9,332 bases of DNA from Acidobacteriaceae bacterium (GTDB lineage Bacteria; Acidobacteriota; Terriglobia; Terriglobales; Acidobacteriaceae). Both the position numbers and the translations under genes were made by a program. Under the pieces are notes generated by a model that saw nothing but the letters and a program-made list of their open reading frames with translations, was not told where the DNA came from and ran no database searches. Positions 1 through 6,654 of the stretch are shown here, in pieces; position 1 is the first letter of the stretch; the number at the start of each line of letters is the position of its first letter. Where the stretch lies: assembly GCA_003152795.1 (NCBI GenBank), contig PMBA01000123.1, positions 10,222 through 19,553 of the forward strand, read 5' to 3'.

Positions 1-594
1 AAGTACCTGCCCATCGCTTATGAGCATCCTCGGGATGAAGAGGCACGCTCCATGATGCACAATGCGGCCTGCATTGCGGCGATGGCGTTCTCGAACGCGT
101 CGGTGGGCGTGAATCACGCGCTGGCGCATGCCTTCGGAGCGCGCTTCGGGGTGGCGCACGGGCGGGCCAATGCGCTCATGCTGCCGCACGTGATTGCGTA
201 CAACGCGTCGGTGCCGACAAAGTTCCTGCCGTCGCCGTATCAGAAGGGCTACAACGCACATAAGAAATACGCGACGGTCGCGGATTTGCTGGGTCTGGGC
301 GGAAATACGGTTGCGGAAAAGGTAAAGAACCTGGTGACGGCGACGGAACGGTTACTTGACCAATTGGGATTTCCGCGTTCGATCGCCGACCTCGGAATCT
401 CGAAGGAAGAATTCGAGCGGGCAATGCCCGATCTGACCCGGCTTGCCTTTGACGATCCGTCATGGAGGTCGAACCCTCGCATGCCGCTGATGAGCGAACT
501 GGCCGAGTTGTATTGGAAGGCTTATCAGGGGCGCGGTCCGGCGACGGTGGCCGAGCCAACTCAGCAACAGACGGCGCTGCAAGAAACCAAGTAG
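1..594 (+). CDS. adhE: Bifunctional acetaldehyde-CoA/alcohol dehydrogenase, C-terminal part (5' truncated by window edge)
   Basis: The frame is open from base 1, so this is the last 197 residues of a longer protein. It matches the iron-containing alcohol dehydrogenase domain at the C-terminus of AdhE, which reduces aldehyde to alcohol with NADH; the full AdhE also reduces acyl-CoA to aldehyde through an N-terminal domain that would lie upstream. Two Fe-ligand histidines are visible with the family spacing of 14 residues: H39 in VNHALAH and H53 in VAHGRANAL. H43 corresponds to the extra conserved histidine. AdhE-specific landmarks include YLPIAYEHP, VIAYNA, YATVADLLGL, LGFPRSI and the final FDD...NPRMPLMSEL block. 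The usual CTGANPR segment is replaced by SWRSNPR. The Gln/Thr-rich tail is short. The next gene begins 16 bases later. A stand-alone Fe-alcohol dehydrogenase is less likely given the AdhE-like C-terminal blocks. Whether the substrate is C2 or a long-chain aldehyde cannot be told from this part. Confidence 0.9.
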   Translation, partial: KYLPIAYEHPRDEEARSMMHNAACIAAMAFSNASVGVNHALAHAFGARFGVAHGRANALMLPHVIAYNASVPTKFLPSPYQKGYNAHKKYATVADLLGLGGNTVAEKVKNLVTATERLLDQLGFPRSIADLGISKEEFERAMPDLTRLAFDDPSWRSNPRMPLMSELAELYWKAYQGRGPATVAEPTQQQTALQETK

Positions 595-610
595 CGATAA
601 GCAGTCGCGG

Positions 611-895
611 ATGGTGGATAAGGCAATGATCGCAGTTTGGCTCAAGATCGACGAAGAGCGGGTTGTCGAGGCATTGCGCGAGGCTGGGGGAAAACTGGAC
701 AGTGTCGAGGGCGAAGTGGCTTTGGATTTTTCCGCGGTGCGCCGGATCGATTCGAGTGCGGTCGGAGCGCTGGAAACGTTCGCGGGCCTGGCAGACGACA
801 AAGGCGTAAAGGTCGTGTTGCGGGGCGTCAACGTCGGTGTTTACAAAGTGCTCAAGCTGGTGAAGCTGGCGTCACGATTCTCGTTCGCGAGCTGA
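611..895 (+). CDS. STAS-domain protein (anti-sigma-factor-antagonist-like)
   Basis: This small protein of 94 residues is essentially a single STAS domain. The core VALDFSAVRRIDSSAVGAL has the strand-loop-helix form of SpoIIAA-type proteins, with the D47-S48-S49 motif; S49 aligns with the serine phosphorylated in SpoIIAA. The following segment, GVKVVLRGVNVGVYKVLKLVKLASRF, fits the later beta-alpha units. STAS proteins act as phospho-switches binding anti-sigma factors, or as small subunits of complexes such as the MlaB subunit of lipid transporters. No partner kinase, phosphatase or transporter is visible here. It lies between adhE and the acyltransferase, 19 bases before the 915 ATG and 37 bases before the preferred GTG, so it is probably co-transcribed. 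Start uncertainty: ATG 611 has no clear Shine-Dalgarno sequence, and ATG 626 in the same frame is an alternative after a GGTGGA run. The role is unknown; the domain assignment is fairly secure. Confidence 0.75.
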   Translation: MVDKAMIAVWLKIDEERVVEALREAGGKLDSVEGEVALDFSAVRRIDSSAVGALETFAGLADDKGVKVVLRGVNVGVYKVLKLVKLASRFSFAS

Positions 896-920
896 GACGC
901 TTGATGGTTCAACAATGAAT

Positions 921-935
921 AGGAGATCGGCCGTG
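921..935 (+). promoter_or_regulatory. Ribosome binding site deciding the WS/DGAT start
   Basis: AGGAG at 921-925 is followed by a 7-base spacer and GTG at 933. The upstream in-frame ATG at 915 has no purine-rich motif before it, and this Shine-Dalgarno would fall inside its coding sequence. The downstream GTG is therefore favoured. Confidence 0.6.
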
Positions 936-2546
936 CAGAATAACGAGAAAACTGGCGAGAACGGTGATCGCCTTTCCTGGGGGGACACGGTTTTCCTGCA
1001 CCTCGAACGCGAGGGTATGCCTCTCAACGTGGCCTGCGTCTGTGTGTTTGAGGGAGAGATCCCTTTCAAGGCTTGCGTGCAGTTTGTCGAGTCGAAGCTG
1101 CCGCTGATTCCCCGCTACCTGAAACGCGTAGTGCCCCCGCCCCTGAATATTGGCCTTCCAAGCTGGGAATTCGATCCCACCTTCGACATCCGCCGGCACT
1201 TACGCGAAGTGACGCTCAAGCACGGTACCGATGTGGAGTTGAAGACGCTGGCGGGAAAGATCCTGAGCACAGTGATGGACCGGCAGCATCCGCTGTGGGA
1301 CCTGACGCTGGTGCATGGGCTGAAAGGCGATCGGAGCGGGCTGATTTTCCGCCTGCACCATTGCCTGGCCGATGGCATCGCCGGGGTTGGGATCATGAAT
1401 GTACTCATGGATGCGAGCCCGGTGGCGCCGCGTCTGCCGAGACGAAAGCTGCGGCTCCATGTTCCGCCGCCCCGCGACGTCCTGACTGCGATCACGAACG
1501 GCTGCGTCGATTCCTATTCTGACTTCGTGAAACGAATTCTTGCGGCGATGGCGGACGTATCGAGCATGGCAGAGCGCTTCGCCGCTAATGGCGGAGGCGT
1601 GGACACGGACGAGTTCTCCGGCTTACTGCCGGAGCTTAGCGCGCCGACAGAGCGTTTGCGCTTCAACGTTTTCTACCGTGGACCGCAGAAATTTGCCTGG
1701 ACCGAAATTTCTCTGGCAGAAGTTAAGGCCATAAAGCAAGCCTGTGGGACCAGCGTTAATGATGTGATTCTGGCGCTGGTGACGGCGACCATCCGGCGCT
1801 ACCTGGAGGGGCATGGCGACTCTGTCAAGGGGCGGATGTTCCGCATGATGGTTCCGGTCAATCTGCGCGGCAACGAGAGTCCGGGCGAACTGGGGAACCG
1901 CATCTCGCTGGTTCCGGTGACGATTCCGCTGGATATTAGCGACCCGCGGAAACTGCTGGCAGCGGTCCACAAGAGAACGGAGTTTCTGAAACGATCGCAC
2001 GCCGCCGAGTTAGTGAGTCTGGCTGGTGGATTGATCGGTATGTTCCCGACTTCAGCGCAGGCGCTGGGCGGCCACATCCTGAGCCATCTGCCGTTCACGC
2101 CTTTCAACATGGTGTGCACCAATGTGCCGGGACCGCAGTATCCGCTTTACCTGCTCGGACACAAGATGTTGCATTGTTATCCATATGTGCCAGTCGGCGG
2201 TGAAATGGCGATGAACTGCGCCATCCTGACGTACAACGGCGCGGCATATTTCGGGTTCAGCGGAGATGTGCACGCGGCGCCGGATCTGCGGCGTCTGGAA
2301 GCGCTTCTGCAGGCGAGTTTCGCGGAACTGCGGGAAGCTGCGGGGGTCAGACCCCCGCAAAAGAAAGAAACGAAAAAACCCAAGAAGAGAGCGCGCGCGA
2401 AGGTGACGGTGAGAGTGAAACCTGAGCTCGGGCAGGCGTCAATGCGCGCATCCGCTCCCGTTTCGCCTCGAGTTTCGATTGAATCAGCAACACCCGTAAG
2501 TCCCCCAGTTATGGAGGAAAAAGTCTTGACGCAGTTGATCGCGTAG
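933..2546 (+). CDS. Wax ester synthase/diacylglycerol acyltransferase (WS/DGAT family)
   Basis: The protein belongs to the bacterial WS/DGAT family, which transfers acyl groups from acyl-CoA to fatty alcohols (wax esters) or diacylglycerol (triacylglycerol). The catalytic HHxxxDG motif is intact as HHCLADG (residues 142-148 counted from GTG 933). Other family marks are LSWGDTVFLHLE near the N-terminus, HPLWDLTLVHGL just before the catalytic motif, SVNDVILALV, MVPVNLR, and the C-terminal NVPGPQYPLYLLG followed by VGGEMAMNCAILTYNG. I prefer the GTG start at 933 because AGGAG at 921-925 lies 7 bases upstream; an in-frame ATG at 915 has no good ribosome binding site and would add six residues. 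From that GTG the protein is 537 residues, somewhat long for the family because of a roughly 65-residue C-terminal tail rich in Lys, Arg and Pro that follows an in-frame palindrome at 2339-2359. The next gene starts 27 bases after the stop. Substrate preference (alcohol or diacylglycerol) cannot be read from sequence. Confidence 0.92.
   Translation: MQNNEKTGENGDRLSWGDTVFLHLEREGMPLNVACVCVFEGEIPFKACVQFVESKLPLIPRYLKRVVPPPLNIGLPSWEFDPTFDIRRHLREVTLKHGTDVELKTLAGKILSTVMDRQHPLWDLTLVHGLKGDRSGLIFRLHHCLADGIAGVGIMNVLMDASPVAPRLPRRKLRLHVPPPRDVLTAITNGCVDSYSDFVKRILAAMADVSSMAERFAANGGGVDTDEFSGLLPELSAPTERLRFNVFYRGPQKFAWTEISLAEVKAIKQACGTSVNDVILALVTATIRRYLEGHGDSVKGRMFRMMVPVNLRGNESPGELGNRISLVPVTIPLDISDPRKLLAAVHKRTEFLKRSHAAELVSLAGGLIGMFPTSAQALGGHILSHLPFTPFNMVCTNVPGPQYPLYLLGHKMLHCYPYVPVGGEMAMNCAILTYNGAAYFGFSGDVHAAPDLRRLEALLQASFAELREAAGVRPPQKKETKKPKKRARAKVTVRVKPELGQASMRASAPVSPRVSIESATPVSPPVMEEKVLTQLIA
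2339..2359. repeat. Perfect 21-bp palindrome inside the WS/DGAT coding sequence
   Basis: The left arm TGCGGGGGTC (2339-2348) and right arm GACCCCCGCA (2350-2359) are exact reverse complements around a single central A at 2349. The element is read in frame as Ala-Gly-Val-Arg-Pro-Pro-Gln, exactly where the conserved acyltransferase domain ends and the basic tail begins. It resembles a short dispersed repeat that has inserted without breaking the frame. No second copy was noticed in this window. Confidence 0.8.
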
Positions 2547-2573
2547 GGATCGTCAAGCGGGAAAGCAGCGAAC

Positions 2574-4679
2574 GTGGAAGGCATTCAGTCAGCGGCGCAG
2601 GTGCAATCCTGGTTGGTCACAGGTCGAATCCTATTCCTAGTCATTCATCTTCTTGGTATCGCATGTTTCGTCTACATTGTTGCGAAGCGAATGGTGCCGC
2701 TGGTTCGCGCCGAACGCGATTTTCGTTTTGACCAGCCATGGGTGAGGCTGGGAAGGGTTCTGAAATTCTGGCTGGGACAGTGGAAGCAGCCACGCTACCG
2801 GTTCGCAGGCACCCTTCACATTTTTATTTTTACGGGCTTCCTGGTTTTGGCAATTCGCGCTTTCTCGGTGCTGATTGTTGGCGTGTCCGAGAATTTCGTC
2901 ATGCCGGGCCTTTCAGGAAGGGCCGGGCTTATCTACGACGTGATTACGGATTACGCGGCCACCATTGTTTTTCTTTGCATGGCGATCGCGGTGATTCGTC
3001 GGCTGGTTTTCAAGCCCACTCGGTACGCGGTGCCAGCGCGGTACGGTAAAGATCACACGGCGGACGCAGTCTTCCTCTTGTCGCTGATCGCAATCCTGAT
3101 GATGGCCGATAGCCTGTTTGCGGCGGCGCGAGCCGCCGCCCAGTCACAGGGAGGCCAATCGGTTGGAGTGTTGGCCGCATTTTCGCTGCCGTGGATTTTG
3201 CGGAATGCTCTCGTCTCACTTCCCTTGCCTGCTCTCGGGAGGCTCTATTTTGGCGCTTATCTTGTCCATGAAGTGACCTTTTATTTTTTGCTCTGCTATC
3301 GGCCCTTCGGGATCCAGTTCCACGTGGAAACATCGCTGTTCAATATTTACTTCGCAAAGTTGGACCGGGAGATTCTGAAGCCGGTGCGATGGGGCGTCAG
3401 CGAGGAACATCTGGATCAGGTGAAATCCTTCGGGGTAAAGACATTTGAGGACTTCACCTGGAAACACATGCTTGATTTCTATTCCTGCGCCGACTGCGGG
3501 CGGTGTTCGGACAACTGCCCGGCCAATGCGGTGGGCAGGCCGCTGTCGCCACGGTTCATCAGCATCAAGGCCAGAGACTACAGCTTCCAGCACTATCCGA
3601 TCCTTGGACACGCGACAAATGGCACGGCTTTGGTCGGCGGAAAAGACACGAGCAGCATTTATTCCGAGGATGAAATCTGGTCGTGCACGACCTGCGGCGC
3701 CTGCGAGCAGGAATGCCCACTGCTGGTCGAGTATATCGACAAGATCGTCGATTTGCGTCGGGGCATGGTGGATGACGGGAACGTGCCCCAGTCCCTGCAA
3801 AAACCACTGAAGGCGCTGGAAAGCCGCGGCAATCCCTACGGCAAGATGGAGAAGAAGAAGGCAGACTGGACAGCCGGCAAAGAATTCCAGCAAGCGTGCC
3901 CGGTCAGGACTCTCGGTGAGAACAGCGGCGCCGACACTCTTTATTTTGTCGACAGCATCACTTCCTACGACGACCGGATGCAAGCGATCGGGCGGGCGAC
4001 GGCGAAGATCCTCAGCCACGTTGGAGAGAGCTTTGGAATTCTGGGAGCGGCGGAAAGAGATAGCGGCCACGAGGTGCGGCGGTTTGGCGAAGAGACACTC
4101 TTCATGGCCTTGCGCGACCACAACGTGGATGCGATCAAAGCGTCTGGAGTGCGACGGATCGTCACCGCCGACCCGCACGCCTACAACGCGCTGAAACACG
4201 ACTACAAGGATGTGCCGCCGGTGGAGCATATCAGCCAGTTAATTTTCAGGGAAGTGAAAGCCGGCAAGATCAAGTTCAAACCGGTAGAGAACGACAACAG
4301 CACTTACACCTACCACGATCCCTGCTATCTGGGGCGGCACAATCAGATTTACGACGACCCTCGAGATGTGCTGGATGCGATTCCCGGTTTGAAGAGAGTC
4401 GAAATGAGCCGGGCCAGAGACCGCTCGTTCTGCTGCGGTGGTGGTGGGCTGATGCTGTTCTACGAGCCGAAGGAAGAACAGAGGATGGGCGTGAAGCGAG
4501 TCCAGATGGCCGCCGAAGCGGGGGCTAATGTGATCGTGACGGCCTGTCCGTTCTGCATGGTGAATCTAGAGGATGCGATCAAGGTCGCAGGTTTGGAAGG
4601 AAAAATGACCGCCATCGATCTGGCGGAGTTAGTGGACCAACACATCGTGCGAGATGGGTTGGTAGCAGCGGTTTGTTGA
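2574..4679 (+). CDS. Membrane Fe-S oxidoreductase, ETF:menaquinone oxidoreductase (EMO/FadF)-like, HdrD/NarI-related
   Basis: This 701-residue protein combines a NarI-like membrane part with a soluble Fe-S part. Hydrophobic segments lie near residues 15-43, 78-104, 119-145, 163-188 and 198-245. Histidines H25, H82, H232 and H250 are candidate heme b ligands; H232 and H250 are 18 apart, like the H187/H205 pair of NarI. Two ferredoxin-type motifs follow: C305-x2-C308-x2-C311-x3-C315-P and C371-x2-C374-x2-C377-x3-C381-P. The last domain keeps a full CCG signature: C584, C620-C621, C658-x2-C661. The preceding CCG-like domain (about residues 455-560) lacks all the expected cysteines. Family members with this architecture pass electrons from reduced ETF to menaquinone during acyl-CoA oxidation. 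The adjacent etfB, etfA and acyl-CoA dehydrogenase strongly support that role. The GTG start at 2574 has only a weak ribosome binding site, but the next in-frame ATG (residue 40) would remove the first membrane helix. Confidence 0.88.
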   Translation: MEGIQSAAQVQSWLVTGRILFLVIHLLGIACFVYIVAKRMVPLVRAERDFRFDQPWVRLGRVLKFWLGQWKQPRYRFAGTLHIFIFTGFLVLAIRAFSVLIVGVSENFVMPGLSGRAGLIYDVITDYAATIVFLCMAIAVIRRLVFKPTRYAVPARYGKDHTADAVFLLSLIAILMMADSLFAAARAAAQSQGGQSVGVLAAFSLPWILRNALVSLPLPALGRLYFGAYLVHEVTFYFLLCYRPFGIQFHVETSLFNIYFAKLDREILKPVRWGVSEEHLDQVKSFGVKTFEDFTWKHMLDFYSCADCGRCSDNCPANAVGRPLSPRFISIKARDYSFQHYPILGHATNGTALVGGKDTSSIYSEDEIWSCTTCGACEQECPLLVEYIDKIVDLRRGMVDDGNVPQSLQKPLKALESRGNPYGKMEKKKADWTAGKEFQQACPVRTLGENSGADTLYFVDSITSYDDRMQAIGRATAKILSHVGESFGILGAAERDSGHEVRRFGEETLFMALRDHNVDAIKASGVRRIVTADPHAYNALKHDYKDVPPVEHISQLIFREVKAGKIKFKPVENDNSTYTYHDPCYLGRHNQIYDDPRDVLDAIPGLKRVEMSRARDRSFCCGGGGLMLFYEPKEEQRMGVKRVQMAAEAGANVIVTACPFCMVNLEDAIKVAGLEGKMTAIDLAELVDQHIVRDGLVAAVC

Positions 4680-4720
4680 AAGAACTTTAATTTTCTTTTC
4701 ATTGTGGGCAACGCGCGGGC

Positions 4721-4755
4721 TCTGCAGTTTTCTCTGGATTCTCCAGAACTGCAGA
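4721..4755. other. Bulged hairpin in the gap before etfB
   Basis: TCTGCAGT (4721-4728) pairs with ACTGCAGA (4748-4755), and inside it TCTGG (4733-4737) pairs with CCAGA (4743-4747), leaving a TTTC bulge and a five-base loop. It begins 41 bases after the stop of the membrane oxidoreductase gene. There is no clean T-run directly after it; a T-run of six occurs at 4796-4801 behind a much weaker four-base stem. It could be a partial terminator, an RNA processing site, or part of a decayed intergenic repeat. Confidence 0.45.
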
Positions 4756-4826
4756 ATCCTCATTTCTTCGCTGCTCGGAGTGACGCCGTCCGGAGTTTTT
4801 TCAACAAGCCGCTAGAGCAATTCTGT

Positions 4827-4839
4827 GGAGGTGAATGTG
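4827..4839 (+). promoter_or_regulatory. Ribosome binding site deciding the etfB start
   Basis: GGAGGTGA at 4827-4834 is a near-perfect Shine-Dalgarno sequence, with GGAGG ending 5 bases before GTG at 4837. Two upstream in-frame GTG codons (4825 and 4831) overlap this motif and are therefore unlikely starts. Confidence 0.75.
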
Positions 4840-5628
4840 GAAATTCTAGTTTGCGTGCGCAGAGTGCCCGACACTTCGGAAAACGAGATTCAGCTTAACA
4901 GTGCCGGGAATGATATCGAACGGGACGAGTTGGTTTATTCGATCAATGAACCCGACAACTACGCGGTCGAAGAGGCCTTGCAGATCGTTGCCCGAGTTGG
5001 GGGCAACGTCACGGTGGCCACGGTTGGCAGTGAAGACGACGAAGAGGTCCTGCGGCGGGAAATGGCCATGGGCGCGAACCATGGCGTGATGATCTCCGAC
5101 GAGGCCTTCAGCGGATCGGACGGCAGGGGCATCGCGACCATCCTGAAAGGCTTTGTCGAGAAGGGGCATTACGACCTGATCCTGACCGGGGTTCAGGCCG
5201 AGGACGGTGGCGCACAGGTCGGCGGAATGCTGGCGGCGCTGCTCGACTACCCGTTTGCTTCCCTGGTCAATTCCATTGAGGTGCTCGACGGCGGGAAGCT
5301 GACAATCAGCCGGGAGATTGAAGGCGGCAACAGGGAGATGAATGAGATCGATCTGCCCTGTGTGCTCTCGATTCAGACCGGCATCAATGAGCCGCGTTAT
5401 GTCGGGATGAGGGGCATCCGGCAAGTAGCGTCGATCCCGATCCCAACTTTCGGCGCGTCGGCCCTGGGTCTCGATCCAGGCACTGTGGGAAGAGTTGCGG
5501 TAAGAGTGAAACGGGTGGACTACTTCGTCGCGGCGCTGGGCAAGGGAGCGGAGATTCTGCACGGCAGCCGGGAAGAGAACATCGACAAAGTTCTGGAGTT
5601 AGTAGCGGCCAAAGGAGGGTTGAAATAA
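4837..5628 (+). CDS. etfB: Electron transfer flavoprotein subunit beta
   Basis: This is the 263-residue beta subunit of the soluble ETF heterodimer, which accepts electrons from acyl-CoA dehydrogenases; the beta subunit binds AMP or a second flavin and holds the alpha subunit. The N-terminus (M)EILVCVRRVPDT matches the family's usual KILVxVKRVPD opening, which with the ribosome binding site fixes GTG 4837 as the start rather than GTG 4825. Further marks are GVQAEDGGAQVG (118-129) in the nucleotide-binding region and the ETF-beta signature REIEGGNREMNEIDLPCVLSI followed by GINEPRYVGMRGI. The loop AEDGGAQVGGM has the length of ordinary acyl-CoA-linked ETFs as I recall them, which weakly argues against the bifurcating type. 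The stop codon overlaps the start of etfA by one base, as expected for subunits translated together. The gene is separated from the membrane oxidoreductase gene by 157 bases, so it could also have its own promoter. Confidence 0.95.
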   Translation: MEILVCVRRVPDTSENEIQLNSAGNDIERDELVYSINEPDNYAVEEALQIVARVGGNVTVATVGSEDDEEVLRREMAMGANHGVMISDEAFSGSDGRGIATILKGFVEKGHYDLILTGVQAEDGGAQVGGMLAALLDYPFASLVNSIEVLDGGKLTISREIEGGNREMNEIDLPCVLSIQTGINEPRYVGMRGIRQVASIPIPTFGASALGLDPGTVGRVAVRVKRVDYFVAALGKGAEILHGSREENIDKVLELVAAKGGLK

Positions 5629-6620
5629 TGGCTCGCATCTTCGCTTACATTGTGCACAAAGGTGGCGTGGTTGACGATTCCGCGGTCGAATTAGCGGCGG
5701 CCGCGCGCAAGATCGATGCCGCGGCTTCGCCGACAGCGATTCTCACAGGCTGGGGAGCGGACCTCGACGCCGCGTGCAATGCTCTTAGCGCTTCCTATGC
5801 TGAAGTTTGGAAACTCGCCAACGAAGCGCTGGCTTACCCCAATGCTGAACTAGTTCGGAAAGCGCTGGTCAAGGTGCTGCCGAGCGGCAGCATTGTGTTA
5901 CTTCCGCATCAGCATTTCGGAATGGATCTGGCGCCCGGTCTTTCCATCAAGATGAAGTCGACTTTTGTCTCCGACGTGGTGGACATCGCAGGAGTTGAGG
6001 GCGCCGACCTCAAGGTGGTCCGACAGGAATTTGGTGGACAGGTGAGCGCGCATGTTCGTTGTGACCTTTCATCAGGCGCGGTGGTCACGGTGCGTCCGGG
6101 CGCATTCAAATCGTTGGAAGGCGCTGTGGTCAGTGGGGTTGGCGGCGTTATCGACAAGTCATCTGACATTGGCGCTCTGACAGCGGGCCGCCGCTATCTG
6201 GAAACGGTCACAGCCGAGGCGGGTGATGTGGATATCACCAGGTACAACGTTTTGGTTTCCATCGGTCGTGGCATCCAGGAAAAAGAGAATGTGGCGATCG
6301 CGCAGGAACTAGCTGACGCCCTGGGTGCAGCGGTGAGCTGTTCTAGACCCGTGGTCGACGCCAAATGGATGGAGAAGTCACGCCAGGTGGGCTCATCCGG
6401 AAAGACCGTCAAGCCCAAGGTCTATCTGGCATGCGGGATCAGTGGCTCTTTCCAGCATCTGGCTGGCATTAAGGGCAGTCCGTTCCTGATCGCCATAAAC
6501 AAGAACCCAAAGGCTCCGATTTTCCAGGTGGCAGATGTCGGAATTGTCGACGACCTGCTGGAGTTCTTGCCGGAGTTGAGCAACAGAGTTCGTGAGATGC
6601 GCACGGTCACAGCTAAGTGA
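5628..6620 (+). CDS. etfA: Electron transfer flavoprotein subunit alpha
   Basis: This 330-residue protein is the alpha subunit of ETF, which carries the redox-active FAD and shuttles electrons from the acyl-CoA dehydrogenase to the membrane oxidoreductase. The N-terminal domain starts [12 protein letters not shown]. The C-terminal FAD domain is well conserved: SRPVVDAKW with R240, [11 protein letters not shown] (253-263), [13 protein letters not shown] with H277 near the flavin, and [28 protein letters not shown], the classic ETF-alpha signature. Length is typical. The ATG at 5628 overlaps the etfB stop (TAATG), and AAAGGAGGG just upstream, inside the end of etfB, is an excellent ribosome binding site. 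The acyl-CoA dehydrogenase gene follows 34 bases after the stop, consistent with one operon etfB-etfA-dehydrogenase. Nothing looks broken or missing. Confidence 0.96.
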   Translation: MARIFAYIVHKGGVVDDSAVELAAAARKIDAAASPTAILTGWGADLDAACNALSASYAEVWKLANEALAYPNAELVRKALVKVLPSGSIVLLPHQHFGMDLAPGLSIKMKSTFVSDVVDIAGVEGADLKVVRQEFGGQVSAHVRCDLSSGAVVTVRPGAFKSLEGAVVSGVGGVIDKSSDIGALTAGRRYLETVTAEAGDVDITRYNVLVSIGRGIQEKENVAIAQELADALGAAVSCSRPVVDAKWMEKSRQVGSSGKTVKPKVYLACGISGSFQHLAGIKGSPFLIAINKNPKAPIFQVADVGIVDDLLEFLPELSNRVREMRTVTAK

Positions 6621-6654
6621 GCAACCAAGCCAGCAGCACAGTGAGGCAATGACA

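Noticed and set aside
1073..1522. Plus-strand alternative-frame open frame of 149 codons inside WS/DGAT
   Set aside because: It overlaps the catalytic HHxxxDG region of a clear gene and is rich in Arg, Ala and Pro, as expected of an out-of-frame reading.
2525..2549. TTGACG followed by TAGGGAT as a possible promoter at the end of WS/DGAT
   Set aside because: The spacing is too short, the -10 match is poor, and it lies within coding sequence ahead of a closely spaced downstream gene.
3216..4229. Long minus-strand open frame of 337 codons opposite the EMO-like gene
   Set aside because: It lies entirely antisense to a gene with clear Fe-S motifs; its translation shows no recognisable domain and has the Arg/His/Val-rich look of a GC-rich shadow frame.
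4704..4898. Small open frame of 64 codons spanning the gap before etfB
   Set aside because: It overlaps the hairpin, the strong ribosome binding site and the start of etfB in another frame; no sign of a real protein.
4846..5562. Minus-strand open frame of 238 codons opposite etfB
   Set aside because: Complete overlap with a conserved gene, no family resemblance, and no ribosome binding site noted.
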